From positions 13,010,501 to 13,074,500 of the forward strand of contig JAPNXP010000001.1 of assembly GCA_028753945.1 (NCBI GenBank): DNA of 64,000 bases. Reading direction: 5' to 3'. Positions within the stretch are counted from its first letter, which is position 1. Each line of letters begins with the position of its first letter. Below, piece after piece: positions 40,913 through 53,563 of the stretch. This DNA comes from Hexactinellida sp. DTS-2022 (lineage: Eukaryota > Porifera > Hexactinellida). The notes under the pieces are model-generated. The model searched no databases and was not told the origin of the DNA. It worked only from the letters and a program-made list of their open reading frames with translations. The position numbers were made by a program, and so were the translations under genes.

Positions 40913-42555
40913 ATGATAAAACTGATGATATAATTTTCCTTGACTAATAAGTACTTACATTCAGAGAGAAACATGGGTGTATTTCGCTGATCCGTCACAC
41001 ATGTGACCCATGAGCAGTGTTGATCTGCTCACAAAGTTTATTATAAACCCTTCAAAGATTCATACAATGTTCATGCAATAAAACTCAGATGTATAATGTA
41101 TTTAGCTATTTTTGACCCTGTCCAGGACTTTGGTAATTTTAACAAATTATTTTGAATGGATTTTATTAAAGTTGCATTTGTTTTCAGATCATTAACTATC
41201 CTATCTCAAGATATTTAGTAGACTCACTTCAGAATGAATAAATAAGCAAACAATCCTGAGCGCAATAGTTGAGAGATACTCGATACATACCGTATATACT
41301 CTAATAATAGCCCGTATTCGAATAATCGCCTACCTCCAATAATAGCCCCCCTAAATTAGCAAATACAAATTAACTACCGGTACCCTGAGTAAATTTCTTT
41401 ATCTAATATTAGTCGCAATACGATTATCAACCGACTATACTAAATAAATTGTATCAACATGTGATATTCTCGAAAAGTCACAAAAAATATTGGTCATAAA
41501 ATGGCCTAAAAACAATAATCGCCTAGGATACTATTCGAATAAATACGGTTGTCAATGCAGAATGAGAAATCTATCTGATTTTGAGCGATATGTATCAAAA
41601 TCAATCTAGACGCACATAAAGTTTGCCTATATTAAAACCTAAGAATGAACATCAAGAACCGTCGATACTTGTTGAATCTTCCATAATTTAATTAATCACA
41701 TACTAAATATTTTATGCAGTGAAAGGGAACAAAACAATGTACTACATATTGACAAGTATTCATATTAACCTTTTATTTGATCGTTTTAATTGCTAAGTTG
41801 AAAAATAATGGATAATTGCAATAATTGTGTGTCCTCAAATTCTGGAAATGAACACACGAACTATACAAAAATTAAAAATCCAGTCATTTGACGTCAAAAT
41901 TGTGATAATTATATATATAAAGTGGCCGAATAAAACGATTATGGGTCAATTTTCTTTGCTTCGTCACCCCCATGTAAGATCTCCAGAAGAGTCAAAGTGG
42001 TAATTTAGGTCTATTACCGAGATTTACATGGAGACATACTACATAGCGAGTTAAAAGGTTATTGCATGTATATAGGATGAGATATGCCTCAAATCCCTTA
42101 AAAAATAGTTTAAAGAAGGGACCTCCCATGGTGACAAATGACGTAAGAATCTTCAAAAGGTTATTACATTAAAAGTATAGTCCCGATTGAGTTGAAATTT
42201 TCAGTGCAGCTACAACTTATTGCATACTGTTCAAAAATACTCTTATCTCAATTTATGAAATGTTCAGAGAGGGGCCTTAATTTTTCAAAATGATTGCCGG
42301 AGGCCCTTTGAATTTGTCGCTATAAAAAAGTTTGCCCAAACTTTCCAGAGCGGCATGGGAGCTTAAATCGCGAGTTATATCCTAAAGTATCAGAATCAGG
42401 CATAAAACTTAACTAGCCAGAGGTTGGTCACGGAACCTTCATTTTTGACCCTACTATAGAGCGACATATCAGATTCAGATCTGCAATTGATCAATGTTAG
42501 TTCGGAATAATTAAATACTATTACAAGCATTTGGTGAATAAATGCGGCCTAGCTT
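40913..42555. other. Non-coding spacer with one MITE
   Basis: No gene seen. A MITE occupies 41290-41548. The remainder is AT-rich unique-looking DNA. Confidence 0.5.
41290..41548. mobile_element. CCGTAT-type MITE, 259 bp
   Basis: The left end CCGTATATACTCTAATAATAGCC and right end GGATACTATTCGAATAAATACGG are inverted and imperfect. Same superfamily as 53231-53483 by its ends. Confidence 0.6.
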
Positions 42556-42883
42556 CATAGGCGTCAAGTTTTGGAAAATATAATCAAAGATGGGGGGGGG
42601 CACTTGGGGGGGTCTAGGGGGGCCACTGGGATCTTTACTAAATATTTCCAGATTTGTTTCTACAGAAACAAAATCAGGATATATTGAGTAACAAACGTGA
42701 TTCTCATCCTCTATCATCCCTTAGTCGATCAAAAGGACCACTTTCATATAAAAATTAAATCGACCGACAGGTCCGGGTGTTGCTCCCAGTAACCCCCAGT
42801 GTCCCCAGCACCCCCACAATCAGCAATTTGGGGGGGGGCTGGCCCCCCCAGCCCCCCCCAAAACCCCAAACTTGGCGCCTATG
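42556..42883. mobile_element. hAT-type MITE, 328 bp
   Basis: The ends CATAGGCGTCAAG and CTTGGCGCCTATG are flanked by CCTAGCTT at 42548-42555 and 42884-42891. The inner arms are long G-runs and C-runs. Related ends occur at 51108-51263. Confidence 0.85.
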
Positions 42884-44240
42884 CCTAGCTTGAAAGATTG
42901 GGAATTAGAAAAGCCCCTTTCATAACCTGACAAACTGGGATGTGTAACATATTTGTCCTTGAATTAGTTGATTGCACACATCTGACCTGACCTGACATCA
43001 AATTGAATCGTTCCATTCTTTCTCAGGGAACAACTTACCCAGGACAACAGTGAACAGTGTTTATGCTCACTTCCACAATTATAGTTTCCGACAGCGACGC
43101 TAGTTACTTTGTAACTCCGTTTCTGAGCTTTGAATTGAAGTATTTGCATTAGTTATTTTCTCATTACCACTTCATATTGACTGCACTACTCTCCATTGAT
43201 TGGTAATTTGGTATGCAATATTTCATCACCGTTTGCACAAGTTGTTACCTAAACTAAATACAGTAGAATTCCGTTTGTACGAACACGATAAATTCGAATC
43301 TTTTCCTAATACTAACACTTTTTCAGTCCCCTTCAAATTTTTCACTACAAACAAATTCCGGATAAGGCGAACATATTTTGACTGTCCCCTAATATTCGTA
43401 ATAATGAGGTACTACTGACTACTATACATTTTTATCGCTTGCTATCTTTTTGCTGTCTTTGTCATTGGCCTTCATCCAACTGGGTCTAATGAAATCTATT
43501 ATAGTATGTAGCATGCGCGAGTGGATAAGTTACTAAACAAAATTAACAACAAATGTATACCATTTAAAATAGTTATAAGAAAAGCTATCTTTAGTGCATT
43601 TCCTAATTTGTTATATTGAAAGCTTATAGCCAAAACTTATATGCTCAAACAATGTATGGGAAGTAGTATATTTAGACTCAAACATGAATCTTTTAGGCAG
43701 ACTAGACAGGAAGACGGTTCGTATTAGTGCCGTATCCGATCTGACAAAGACAATGCAATGTATTGAATATTGATTTAGCCACAGTCAGAACACAGCTCGT
43801 ATCTGTTCAATAGGCTAGAAATTAAACAGTTCTTTGCTTTAAATGTGCAATTTAATTGGCTCGGGGAAATGATTATCCGCATTTGTCGAATGCGGATAAT
43901 CGAATTTGCATTATACACACAGTATACGTATATAAAATAATAATAATAAGCTCTATTGTCTGAAATCTGTTGAATATAACAACATATAACTGCTGGCAAT
44001 GTCAGGAGTTATATAAGCATTTATTAGTTTGTTTATTGAAATATTACATTAGTTAACTTAATTATTAGCTCATCAACTCTCACTCTCAGAATACAATATA
44101 TAAAGTACTGTCTGACTTTATTGATTATTATGGACACCTTATGAGAACAGTGAGTAGTTACAAGAAGTGACGCTAACTTTATATTGATGTTACTAAAAGA
44201 AAAGAAATTATTTAAGTTAATTAAGTCCACTTTGTAATTT
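42884..44240. other. Non-coding spacer
   Basis: No gene. A half-MITE starting CAGTAGAATTCCG lies near 43262. From about 43985 the sequence begins to match the start of the repeated module at 45530. Confidence 0.45.
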
Positions 44241-44810
44241 AACCTTTGGTTAAGTATATGGTTACAATGGAATATGCATAGAGACTTTCCTATAATTAGT
44301 CTCATATTGTATCTATCTATAAATAAGCTGATTTAGTGGCTCTATACTATTCTACTCAACTTATACTATATTTCAAAATAACATTATTCATTGAGCATAT
44401 TTGTGTAAACTAACTCAGAAATACACTCTTTTCACAATTCATTACTTTGTCAATTTACCAGGTTAGTATTCATGATTTTGTCAACTATCTGTTTTTTGTT
44501 CTTATCCTAATAACTGTTGCTAGGAAACGTATCCTTAATTAAGAATCTCAAAAGAATTTATTGAATTCAGACATTTTTCAATTCTCTGCTAATTACAGTG
44601 AGTTGACTTGCTTATATTTTATAGAATTTCTAACGTATCTATTCTAGAAACTTTACACTTAATCTAGACATAACCATTAAATATTCCATCCTTGATAATT
44701 CTATTTATTTAATGGAAAGTATTTATTTGTGTTTACTTGTGTTTATAGATCCTAACACGATTATAACAACACTATCATAATCATTCAATTGAAACTCAAA
44801 TAACAAGTAA
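44241..44810 (+). promoter_or_regulatory. TATA plus mini-exon module, copy 2
   Basis: Contains TATAAATA near 44320 and the same three splice-like borders as 20690-21270: ACCAG-GTTAGT near 44461, TGCTAG-GAAACG near 44520, AATTACA-GTGAGT near 44597, TTATAG-ATCC near 44748, and a final GTAAGT. It is more diverged than the other two copies and its first TATA box is altered. Confidence 0.35.
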
Positions 44811-45047
44811 GTTATTTTCTGTTAATTTCAAGTATTAAATAATTCCCTACTCAGTAGACTCCGATTAATAGAGTCAGCAGTTTATAGGATACACAGCTTA
44901 ATTGGGTATTCTGTCCTCAGACAAAAGTTACCCAATTTTCGGAATGAATGTATGTCTAAAAATTGTATAGGTATTCACTCTCATTAATAGCAAAGTACAA
45001 GTATTTGTCGTTCCAAATGTCCCCGCTGAAATGTATAAACCTTTAAT

Positions 45048-45117
45048 AATACAAGCTGCTCGTCCGCGCCACGCGTTCTTACATCTTACACACGGGCCTG
45101 CGGCCCTCGCTTGTATT
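45048..45117 (+). repeat. 70-bp GC-rich hairpin element
   Basis: Perfect 9-bp inverted ends AATACAAGC/GCTTGTATT enclose GCTCGTCCGCG and CGGGCCTGCGGCCC. Inverted relative to the copy at 38009. Confidence 0.55.
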
Positions 45118-45768
45118 GAACCGTTTGGAATTATCTATCAATGACTAGCTCATAATATCCGATAAATTCCGATTTACGGAATCAATAATAAAATAGTCCA
45201 ATTTAGGAAATATTATACCTTTGTCAGAATTTATCCAGATTATTCGACTTTGAGTTGATCAATATGAATTTTGCATTTAGGGATGAACAATTTTGAACCC
45301 AATTGTTGAGTTTGTCCCGATTAAGCGGAGTTTGTTCCGATTTACCAGTACAAAAAAAAAATACTAGCAATAATGACAGGTAAAAGTCAATTTTGATAGT
45401 TAAAGTTATAAAGAAACTATAATTAGCCCATATAAATATGTTTGACTACCCTGAAATTCCTATTGGCCGTAGTAACATGCATTCATTTGCATATTGTCTA
45501 AGGGAATTAAACTGTGTACTACTTAATATCCAGTGACTGACATCTGGTGAATATCAGGAGTCAAATTAGCATTTATTAGATTTGTTTAAGACAATCTTTC
45601 ATATATAAATTATTAACTCATCAACTCTCAGTATACAAAGTATAAAGTACAGAATTTATCGACCCTAAGAGAACATGGTAGTTACAAGTAGTGACGCTAG
45701 CTTTAAAATTATGTTACTGACATAAACTAATGTTGAAAGTTAATAAGTCTACTTTAATATTCAAACTT

Positions 45769-46355
45769 TGGTTAAGTATATGGTTACAATGGAATATGCA
45801 TAGAGACTTTCCTATAAATAGTCTCATATTGCATCTATCTATAAATAAGCTGATTTAGTGGCTCTATACTATTCTACTCAACTTATACTATTCATAATAA
45901 CTGTATTAATTCTTGAAGAAACTTGTATAAACTCCGAAATTAACCTAATTTCTATAATCAGTGATTTGTCAATTTATCAGGTATGTATTTAGTATTTGAC
46001 AAACAATTTATTTTGTTAGTTTAATAATTTCTTTATCATAATATCTGTTGTTAGGAAACTTATCCTTAATTGAAGAATATCAAAAGGAATTTCTTATAAT
46101 CAAAGATACTTTCATTATCAACGAATTACAGTGAGTTGTCTTACTTACATTTTATAGGATTTGAACATGTATTATATCAGAAAATATGGACATTTAATTT
46201 TAATTAATTAATTACAATTGCTTATTCCCTCCTTTATAATGATACTATTCATTATCATATCACTGTATTTACTTATATTTATCTGTGTTCATAGATCCTA
46301 TTGCAATTATCAATAACGCTAATATCATCAATCAGTTGAATCAGCTAACAAAGTA
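45769..46355 (+). promoter_or_regulatory. TATA plus mini-exon module, copy 3
   Basis: Best preserved borders: exon 1 ends 45980 before GTATGT, exon 2 is 46055-46130 (TTAG in, GTGAGT out), and exon 3 is 46295-46352 (TCATAG in, GTAAGT out). It lies about 7.2 kb upstream of the second NLR coding exon. A non-coding first-exon role is inferred. Confidence 0.35.
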
Positions 46356-48533
46356 AGTAAATTTCTTTGTATTATCTATATATTCACTATAATTGTACCG
46401 ATATACATTTGCATCAATCTTAGTAGGGAAATCTTTATCATCATGCCCTGCATTATTTGCTGTACAATCTAAAATCTGCTAATTTAATTATTTCTAAAAA
46501 TATTATTTCTTTTTGGAGTGTTTAAAGTTAATACATACTCCGGTGCTATTACACAATACGTATACTGGTAAGATTTGTCATTGAGCCATCAACTTTAACA
46601 AGAATGAATAATTTGGCTGTTTTAACTCTGATATTGCACAGTTAATTAGTCGAGAAATAAATCCTTTAACCGAATTACTTGTTCATGGAAATACATACAT
46701 GTAAATCTATCCAATTTGGTTTGAAAAATGGGTATGTACACTAATCCGGCCAAAAGTATTTGAAGAACAATAATTTTATGAATATATTCCAGCTTTTAGA
46801 GGTAAAATTACATTTGTTGATGCTTCAATGTAAAACGATAGTTAAGGTATAAAAAATAGAAAAAATTTGAATTTATATTTATAGAGGTATTAAGCTCATA
46901 AACTTTATAATGAGCTAATTAAATACAGAATTTCTGATCATTATGAGGCAATTAAAATATACAAATTCTGATTTCACATTAGAATTCCACATATTAGGAT
47001 TACTCTAGGTACTTAATTTCAAATAATTACGATTATTTACTGAAATACAGCCATTTTACCATTTGTGCAACTTATGCCACCTCATGGATTTTGGCTGAAA
47101 TGATATGAAATCCTAATATTATTTAATTTATAACTATAGTAATATATTTACTCATTTCAAAGAATACTTTAATTAAGCAGCCGTTAAAAAGTTACCATAC
47201 GAATATTCCGTCTGCATTAAAATTCCTGTTGTCAAATAATTTTGTTGGTTAGTGTACACTTACTTTCCAACCATTCTACAGATAATTGATTTGTTGGCGA
47301 TTTGAACATACATAGTTTTAATTACCATTAATCATTCAAATTGAATACTTATTTTAGCGTGTAAATCCCTAATACAATGATTAGATTAGATTAGATCTGA
47401 ATAATTCATTATTTATGGAGTTAAACTATCGACTTTAGCGAAAACTGCCCAACACCACCATTGAATATTGCAAGTGCATAGCATAATTTGTACTAAGACT
47501 CAATTAATCTATCTCATCTAACTGCGTACCTTGATGTATACTCTGTAAGAATAATTCGGTTAATGAGTCCATTCAAATACCGTAAATGGGGCGACTTTGG
47601 TCCAAACTTAGGTAATTATTCAATCAGGGTAAGATGATCAGAGAAATAGTATAGTTTGTGTATATTCTGAATAACTAGGAATTCAAATTTCATATTTGTG
47701 AATAGATATGTATGATATTCACAATACATTGGGAATTTAGGCTCAATAATCGTAACTATATCGAAAATAGCTCTTATTTGAAAATCTCGCTCTTTTTAAG
47801 TTAATAAGCTCAAAATTCCAACACAAGTATCAATTTACTAGGGCTGTATCGAAAGAATAAAGTAAGAATATCAAATTATCAATAGGGCTGAGCAAGTATC
47901 AATATATTAAATGTATTGTCAATTCATTTTGGACCTATTTACTAGGCACACGATAGATTCCAATAATTTCCGGAATTTAATGACCCTTGAGCAAAAGTTA
48001 AACTCACGGGTCTACGTGGCCCCAGTTACGTAGCATGTTCCAACTCTAACTTTTCTAAGAGATATGCTATACACCGAGTTCTGATATTATTATGTAATCC
48101 ATTTTGGAGCTATGGTACATTGCATTTACATTTATAAACTGGCTTAACATAAATGGTTTGAATCTAGTATTATATACAATAAAATATATTAATAGCCCAA
48201 TTTGGTTAAATTCAATTTATAATTAATATATTTAATTCGAAACTCAATATCTTATATGGAATTTTCTTTTCCAAATTTGTGGTGTCATTGTGGGTTAGGG
48301 ATTTATCAATTATAAAATGAAGAAATCCGCCACACAATTTAACGTGCACAACTAATTTCTGCAAAATTGATCCATTAATTTCCGAGAAATTAAGTGTGAA
48401 GTGTTGCTCATTTTTCGCTACTAACTTCACACTCGTATTCGTATTACCCAGCACTCCAGTTTATTCAAATAGAGATAATAAAGTCTGATACATTATAGCA
48501 AAGTATAATTAATTGTATTACAGTGGATGCTGG
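46356..48533. repeat. Non-coding duplicated block, copy B
   Basis: Aligns with 22300-23850 and 25385-28000 of copy A but lacks the hAT MITE of 22484 and the Helitron of 26643. No gene. Confidence 0.7.
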
Positions 48534-48818
48534 CAGTGGTGTACCGCCTATGCGCTGAGACTCGGCAGAGCGAGGGCCCACTCCTCAGGCCCCGCGGCCG
48601 TGACACTGTGATAATACCACTTACGACAATGTGCCACATTTATATGGGATTAGTATTGCCATTACCAATAGAATACTTCCTGCTAATCCCACTATTTAAC
48701 GCTGTATATGTCACAATTAGTTACAATCCAGACAATCTGTCTTGCGTTTCGCAGTTCACACGTAAGGGTCCCCATCCTTTTAATCGCCGAGAGGCCCAGG
48801 CACCTCCGTACGCCACTG
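48534..48818. mobile_element. hAT-like element, 285 bp
   Basis: The ends CAGTGGTGTACCGCC and GTACGCCACTG fit hAT termini. The left flank GATGCTGG is not repeated on the right; the right flank instead matches copy A about 1.5 kb further on, so a deletion removed one side together with any target duplication. Confidence 0.6.
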
Positions 48819-49024
48819 GATAACTCAAACAGAAATTCAAATTGAGTTTGCTGCTCTACCTCCATGAGAAAATCTCAGCCAGCTGTCATTTTTAATTTAC
48901 TGTGAACTATGGTCATAACGACGTGCTTGGGACCTGAAAATCGCTTCGTTATCTACGGGATTAGTTATAAGCGGATAATAATTCAATGCATTTGGATCTG
49001 GGAGAAAAATTCTATTTCGTTATA

Positions 49025-49190
49025 CAGGTAAACCTCCCAAAGCGGCACCTCCGAGTAGCGGCAACCTCCGAGAAGCGGCACAAAACTATTCTCCCGATGA
49101 GTGCCGCTTTGGGAGTTTTACCTTACGAGCAACCTCCCAAAGCGGCAACCTCCGAGAAGCGGCACAAAATCATTCTCCCGATGGGTGGAC
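49025..49190. mobile_element. CAGGTAAACCTCCC MITE, 3'-truncated
   Basis: Matches the left part of 50473-50656 closely, with repeated CCTCCGAGAAGCGGCAC phrases, but ends after CGATGGGTGG without the right terminus. Confidence 0.7.
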
Positions 49191-49482
49191 AAAGTTTCCA
49201 AAGGATGTCGCCGTCCAAAGAGCATTTCACAGATTCCATAAAAGGGAATCCTGAATGCTGTTTCTAATATTAATCTTTTTGATTTAATTGCGTTTGAAGG
49301 GGTGGAGATGGTCGTAGCCAGCACAACAAATGCCCTAAATTTTTTAGCTAGCCCAATACGCTCGCTCTGAAAAATATGTTACAAATGTTCAAAGTAAGAC
49401 GCAAAGTAGAACTTAGGTCAAATAAATTGATCCCCAGCTCCTTCGACACGCCACTGTACGAACCCCTGAGTGGTTGGTAATA

Positions 49483-49668
49483 CAGTCGAAACCGTTTTTT
49501 TCTAACCAATTCTTTGCATGGAAATAAAGTAAGAAAAAGCCGTTAGTTAGAATAAACCGATTGAAAATAACACAAAATTGGAATTTCTTACACGTTTAGA
49601 ATAAATAGTTTGTTAGAAAAACCGATTAGTTAGAATAAACCGGTGTTAGAATAAACCGGTTTCGACTG
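49483..49668. mobile_element. TA-flanked MITE, 186 bp
   Basis: The ends CAGTCGAAACCG and CGGTTTCGACTG are flanked by TA. The interior repeats GTTAGAATAAACCG. Intact termini. Confidence 0.8.
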
Positions 49669-50472
49669 TACGAGCTACGTAGCATTTGTAAAGTGCTACG
49701 ATATTGCCGTAGCACTTTTCTAATTGATTCCTTAATATTGGGGCTATATCTCATAATGTTATAATGCAATGAGTTTATTTGTTATTCTATCAATGTCCTA
49801 TTTAAGAATTGTAAATTATGCTGTGTGCACCGTGTTGCTTCGAATAAGCGCCGGACCAATAAAGATGGGATAGATATAATTGAGTTGAACCACATTAATT
49901 GATAACTGGAGTGTAATTAGATTATTTGGAAATTCCGGTATATCTTCTGTAGCTTAGAACCATTAGACACAAGTAAATATTATTTTCTGGATTTTTCCAA
50001 AAGCAACATGGTATATAGGAGTGCAACTTTGAACCGAACACTTCGAACACACCTGACTGGTCCCATTGTAATTCCATAAACTAGTTCAGCCTTAAATTAT
50101 CTGAACTGTAAATTATCCGAACATGTTTGACTGGTCCCAACTGGTTAATAATCCCATACTATATTATCCTACATCTTTTAATACAACATAAAATACAATT
50201 CTTCTTTTAAATTAATTGATATCTCATCCTGATGCTAAATGTAAGTATACTTTGTTAATACGTACACCAAGGGACCTTCAAAATGTGTGTACACTGACAG
50301 GCCAAAAATATTTGAACAATAATTTGTATCAAGCTTCTAGCAGCATAATTGCATTTGTAGAAGCTACAACATGTCTGTTCACATTAAACGATATGTAAAG
50401 AATAACAAAATAGCAAGATTTTAGCAAATACAATTTTATAGAGGTGTCAAACTCATTAACAACTTAGTTATA
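49669..50472. other. Non-coding spacer
   Basis: No gene. GAATAAGCGCCGG near 49840 is a MITE end of the 53231 family. The block 50280-50460 repeats the GGCCAAAAATATTTGAA sequence found near 46745. Confidence 0.45.
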
Positions 50473-50656
50473 CAGGTAAACCTCCCAAAGCGGCACCTCC
50501 GAGTAGCGGCAACCTCCGAGAAGCGGCACAAAATCATTCTCCCGATGGGTGCCGCTTTGGGAGTTTTACCTTACGAGCAACCTCCCAAAGCGGCAACCTC
50601 CGAGAAGCGGCACAAAATCATTCTCCCGATGGGCGCCGCTTTGGGAGGTTTACCTG
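50473..50656. mobile_element. TA-flanked MITE, 184 bp
   Basis: Near-perfect ends CAGGTAAACCTCCCAAAGCG and their complement are flanked by TA. The interior is built of three direct or inverted copies of CTCCCAAAGCGGC/CTCCGAGAAGCGGC. Confidence 0.85.
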
Positions 50657-51107
50657 TATTAAGTAACTTTAGTTAAGTATGCTTACAGTTAAATTTTCAT
50701 AGAGATCTATTATTAATATTTTGATCTAATATTTGATGTGAAATTAAGTGTAAAGTGGTGCTCATTTTTCGCTACTGGATTTCGCTACTAATAGTGAGGC
50801 GAACTGAACTGAAATTGAACTGTAACTTAAATCCAACTGAAATAGCATTTAACGTATTTTCTAAACTGTAACTGTGCAGGAATTTATTACATTTGTGCAT
50901 GGATTTAATTTGGACAAAATTATTGATTGTGAGTCCAATAATAACAAAGAATGTCTACACCCTCGAACTGTAGCATTTGTTTTGTGTAAATTAAGTTCTT
51001 ATTCAGGCGTACAAGGATTCCCTGTACAGTCTAGTAAATAATTTAATGTTTCCATTTTCCAAAGTAACTACTTTGATTTGTTTCAACCTTATAAATAACA
51101 TTGTAGT

Positions 51108-51263
51108 CATAGGCGTCGTAACCCGCCCGGGTGCCCGGAAATGTCCGGGCGGGCCGGAAGGGTTGTCCCTAAGGTACTAATACTATACCCGGAGTTTACC
51201 CGGACATTATCCGGAATTTTCGGGCGGCCCGAATGATTGACCTTTGCATTTACGACGCCTATG
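51108..51263. mobile_element. hAT-type MITE, 156 bp
   Basis: Perfect ends CATAGGCGTCGTAA and TTACGACGCCTATG are flanked by ATTGTAGT at 51100-51107 and 51264-51271. The interior has CCCGGA/TCCGGG palindromes. A degenerate relative is visible at about 51965-52078. Confidence 0.9.
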
Positions 51264-51271
51264 ATTGTAGT

Positions 51272-52396
51272 ATTTATTGCCATGTTGTCTGCATTGCCAA
51301 CATGAACGCAATGTCTTAGTGCAGTGCTCCGCAACACATCATTATCCGACAGCATGCGGCCGGATAATTACTTTTTGCGGCCGGAAGAATTTCAGACAAT
51401 AATTGTTTTATAGAATCTCTTATGGATTTGAAGTTTGATGCAATATTGCATCTTAAAATGCTCCTAGGCTCCATTTTTCCACCGAAAACTTTGGGGGATC
51501 AATTTTCCAGTGACATACATTTTCACAAGTTGATTCTGCATAATTAATTATTGAGTAACTAAATAAACATAACTCAGAGAGACCAATTTTCCAAGGGGAC
51601 CAAAATTTCCGTGACAGGCCTTTGAATTTATATGAAATATTTCGTTGCTATTCAGAGCATAGTCTACTAATTTGGACTTTGACATTTAATTTAAAAACTA
51701 TCATTATATTATACGCAATTTGTTAATTAGGGATAATTATCCACCTTTTTGAACAATAAAACATTTAGTATACTATACTACATAAACCACCAAAAAGTGA
51801 CTCACAAAGGAATTTTGCGATTTTCTTCTGGCCGGTACAGCTGTGGACTATAGAAAATTGGTTAAAGGGATTCCCCATACGAGCCATTAAAGCAAACTAA
51901 ATGAAACAAATTTTTGGGTGCCGAGATATTTGAAACATCTCAAATAGGTTGGCTGTTGGCAGGTATGACTATTACCCGGACTTTCCTCGAATTCCGGACA
52001 AACGCCAGTAAAGTCCGACTAGCTCCTCTGGGCCACCCGAACATATGCGGACATGTCTGGTAGTTTCCGACGCCCATGGGTGGAAACAATCAAATTCACA
52101 CAGAATGTGAAATTGGTCACTAAATTTCAGCACTGACACAAAACTATTGGACACTGTTCCATAATTAATAATTAATAAACTCTAATCGACCATTGGGATC
52201 ACCATAAAGACAATAACTGTAATTGTAAATGTTATATTAACACTTATTAAAATGTAATCGTATATTTTTTAAATCGTAACTCCACTAAATGAAAGCTTTT
52301 TAACTGTAACTGTAACTCAAACAGAAATTATAAATGACTTTGCGCTCTACCTTCATAAAAGAATGTTAGCACAGCCATAATTTGTAATTTTAATGT
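51272..52396. other. Non-coding duplicated DNA
   Basis: From about 52080 the sequence matches 29174-29540 of copy A. No gene. Confidence 0.5.
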
Positions 52397-52566
52397 CTAA
52401 TATAGTTATAACGACGTGCTTGGAACCTGTAAATTTCTTCGTTATATCAGGAAATTGGTCATAAGCGGAAAATAATTAATGCATTTAGTGTTTTGATTGA
52501 AAATATCCATCTCTTTATAAGCTGTTATTTCGATATATCCCACTCTGTCATTACGGGAGTCCACTG
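52397..52566. mobile_element. MITE, relative of 29539-29685
   Basis: The right end GTCCACTG-TA is clear and the left end is decayed. It shares ACGTGCTTGGAACCTGTAAA with the other copies. Confidence 0.5.
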
Positions 52567-52780
52567 TAGATAAATTTATTATAAGGAAGACAAAGGTATA
52601 ACAAAGGTGTTATATGTACAATAATTAGTACTAGCCAGTACCCGTCGGCATAAAATAGTTGGCATAAACAGTTGGGATGTGACCCTAAATTATAGTCTCT
52701 TACAAAGCTACGGTTGCAGCTTAGCTGTTAAATACTTCCCGATATACAATATTAGTCCTATAGTGCCATTCCCGAGCTTT

Positions 52781-52966
52781 CTAACCAAACTGTATGGCAC
52801 TCTTCCCTGCATATCCCTTCCTCCATGCTTCTGCCATCAGCGTCCGTAGTAGCGCCTCGTGGTTTATGACGAACCGGTTGCCTGGGGTCACCAACGCGGG
52901 ATCCGACCACGTTAATGTAAGCCCCTCGAGGGACAACCATGCATTTTTGTTTTGCCTTGCTGGCAT
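52781..52966 (-). CDS. Unrecognised short ORF in a G+C-richer island
   Basis: Sixty-one residues from ATG at 52966, within an island (52780-53010) clearly richer in G+C than its surroundings. It includes LSLEGLTLTWSDPALVTPGN and a helical AEAWRKGYAGKSA. An overlapping plus-strand frame (52794-53054) is also open, so coding on either strand is unproven. It may be an exon fragment, a transposon piece or chance. Confidence 0.2.
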   Translation of the reverse strand: MPARQNKNAWLSLEGLTLTWSDPALVTPGNRFVINHEALLRTLMAEAWRKGYAGKSAIQFG

Positions 52967-53230
52967 ATTGCATTGCAGGATTCAGGACGGTGTAACAGTG
53001 AGGGTGAACTCTCTGACTGGAATACGTTGCATGCATGATGTAGTAAATGATTAAGTAAATTGAACAATTATAAAAATCTCAGGCTACGCAATTAGCAGTA
53101 GCCAATAGGATTAGTATCCCAGTCTATTGTCCCTGACCGTTTTATCGACCCTCGAGTCTCATATGGACCTAGGTGCGCTATAGCCCACGTTGAGAAAGAA
53201 TGCATCAATGCATAATTTCAAATACAAATA

Positions 53231-53483
53231 CCGTATTTCCGCGAATAAGTGCCGGGGAAAAAAAAAATGAAAATAAAAATGACATTGGTATGATAAATTT
53301 TATACACATTAATTGATCACGTAATGAAATCCCATTGATTTTTGCAACTTCGGATTGGTATACTGTTGTTGGAAACCATTAGAACCGACTTAAATATTAT
53401 ATTCTGAATTTTTCACAAAAATTTCAGGATCATTTTGGACCACGAAAACAATAAGCTCCGGGCGCTTATTCGAAGCAATACGG
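53231..53483. mobile_element. CCGTAT-type MITE, 253 bp, just upstream of NLR-B
   Basis: The ends CCGTATTTCCGCGAATAAG and CTTATTCGAAGCAATACGG are flanked by TA. It lies 80 bp before the NLR start codon, where copy A has unrelated sequence. Confidence 0.8.
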
Positions 53484-53563
53484 TATGTGTGATTTTCATA
53501 TCGTTTAAATATTTATAAATTATTTATTTATCGTTTGAGGTTTGAGGATACAAGATTTTTGGA

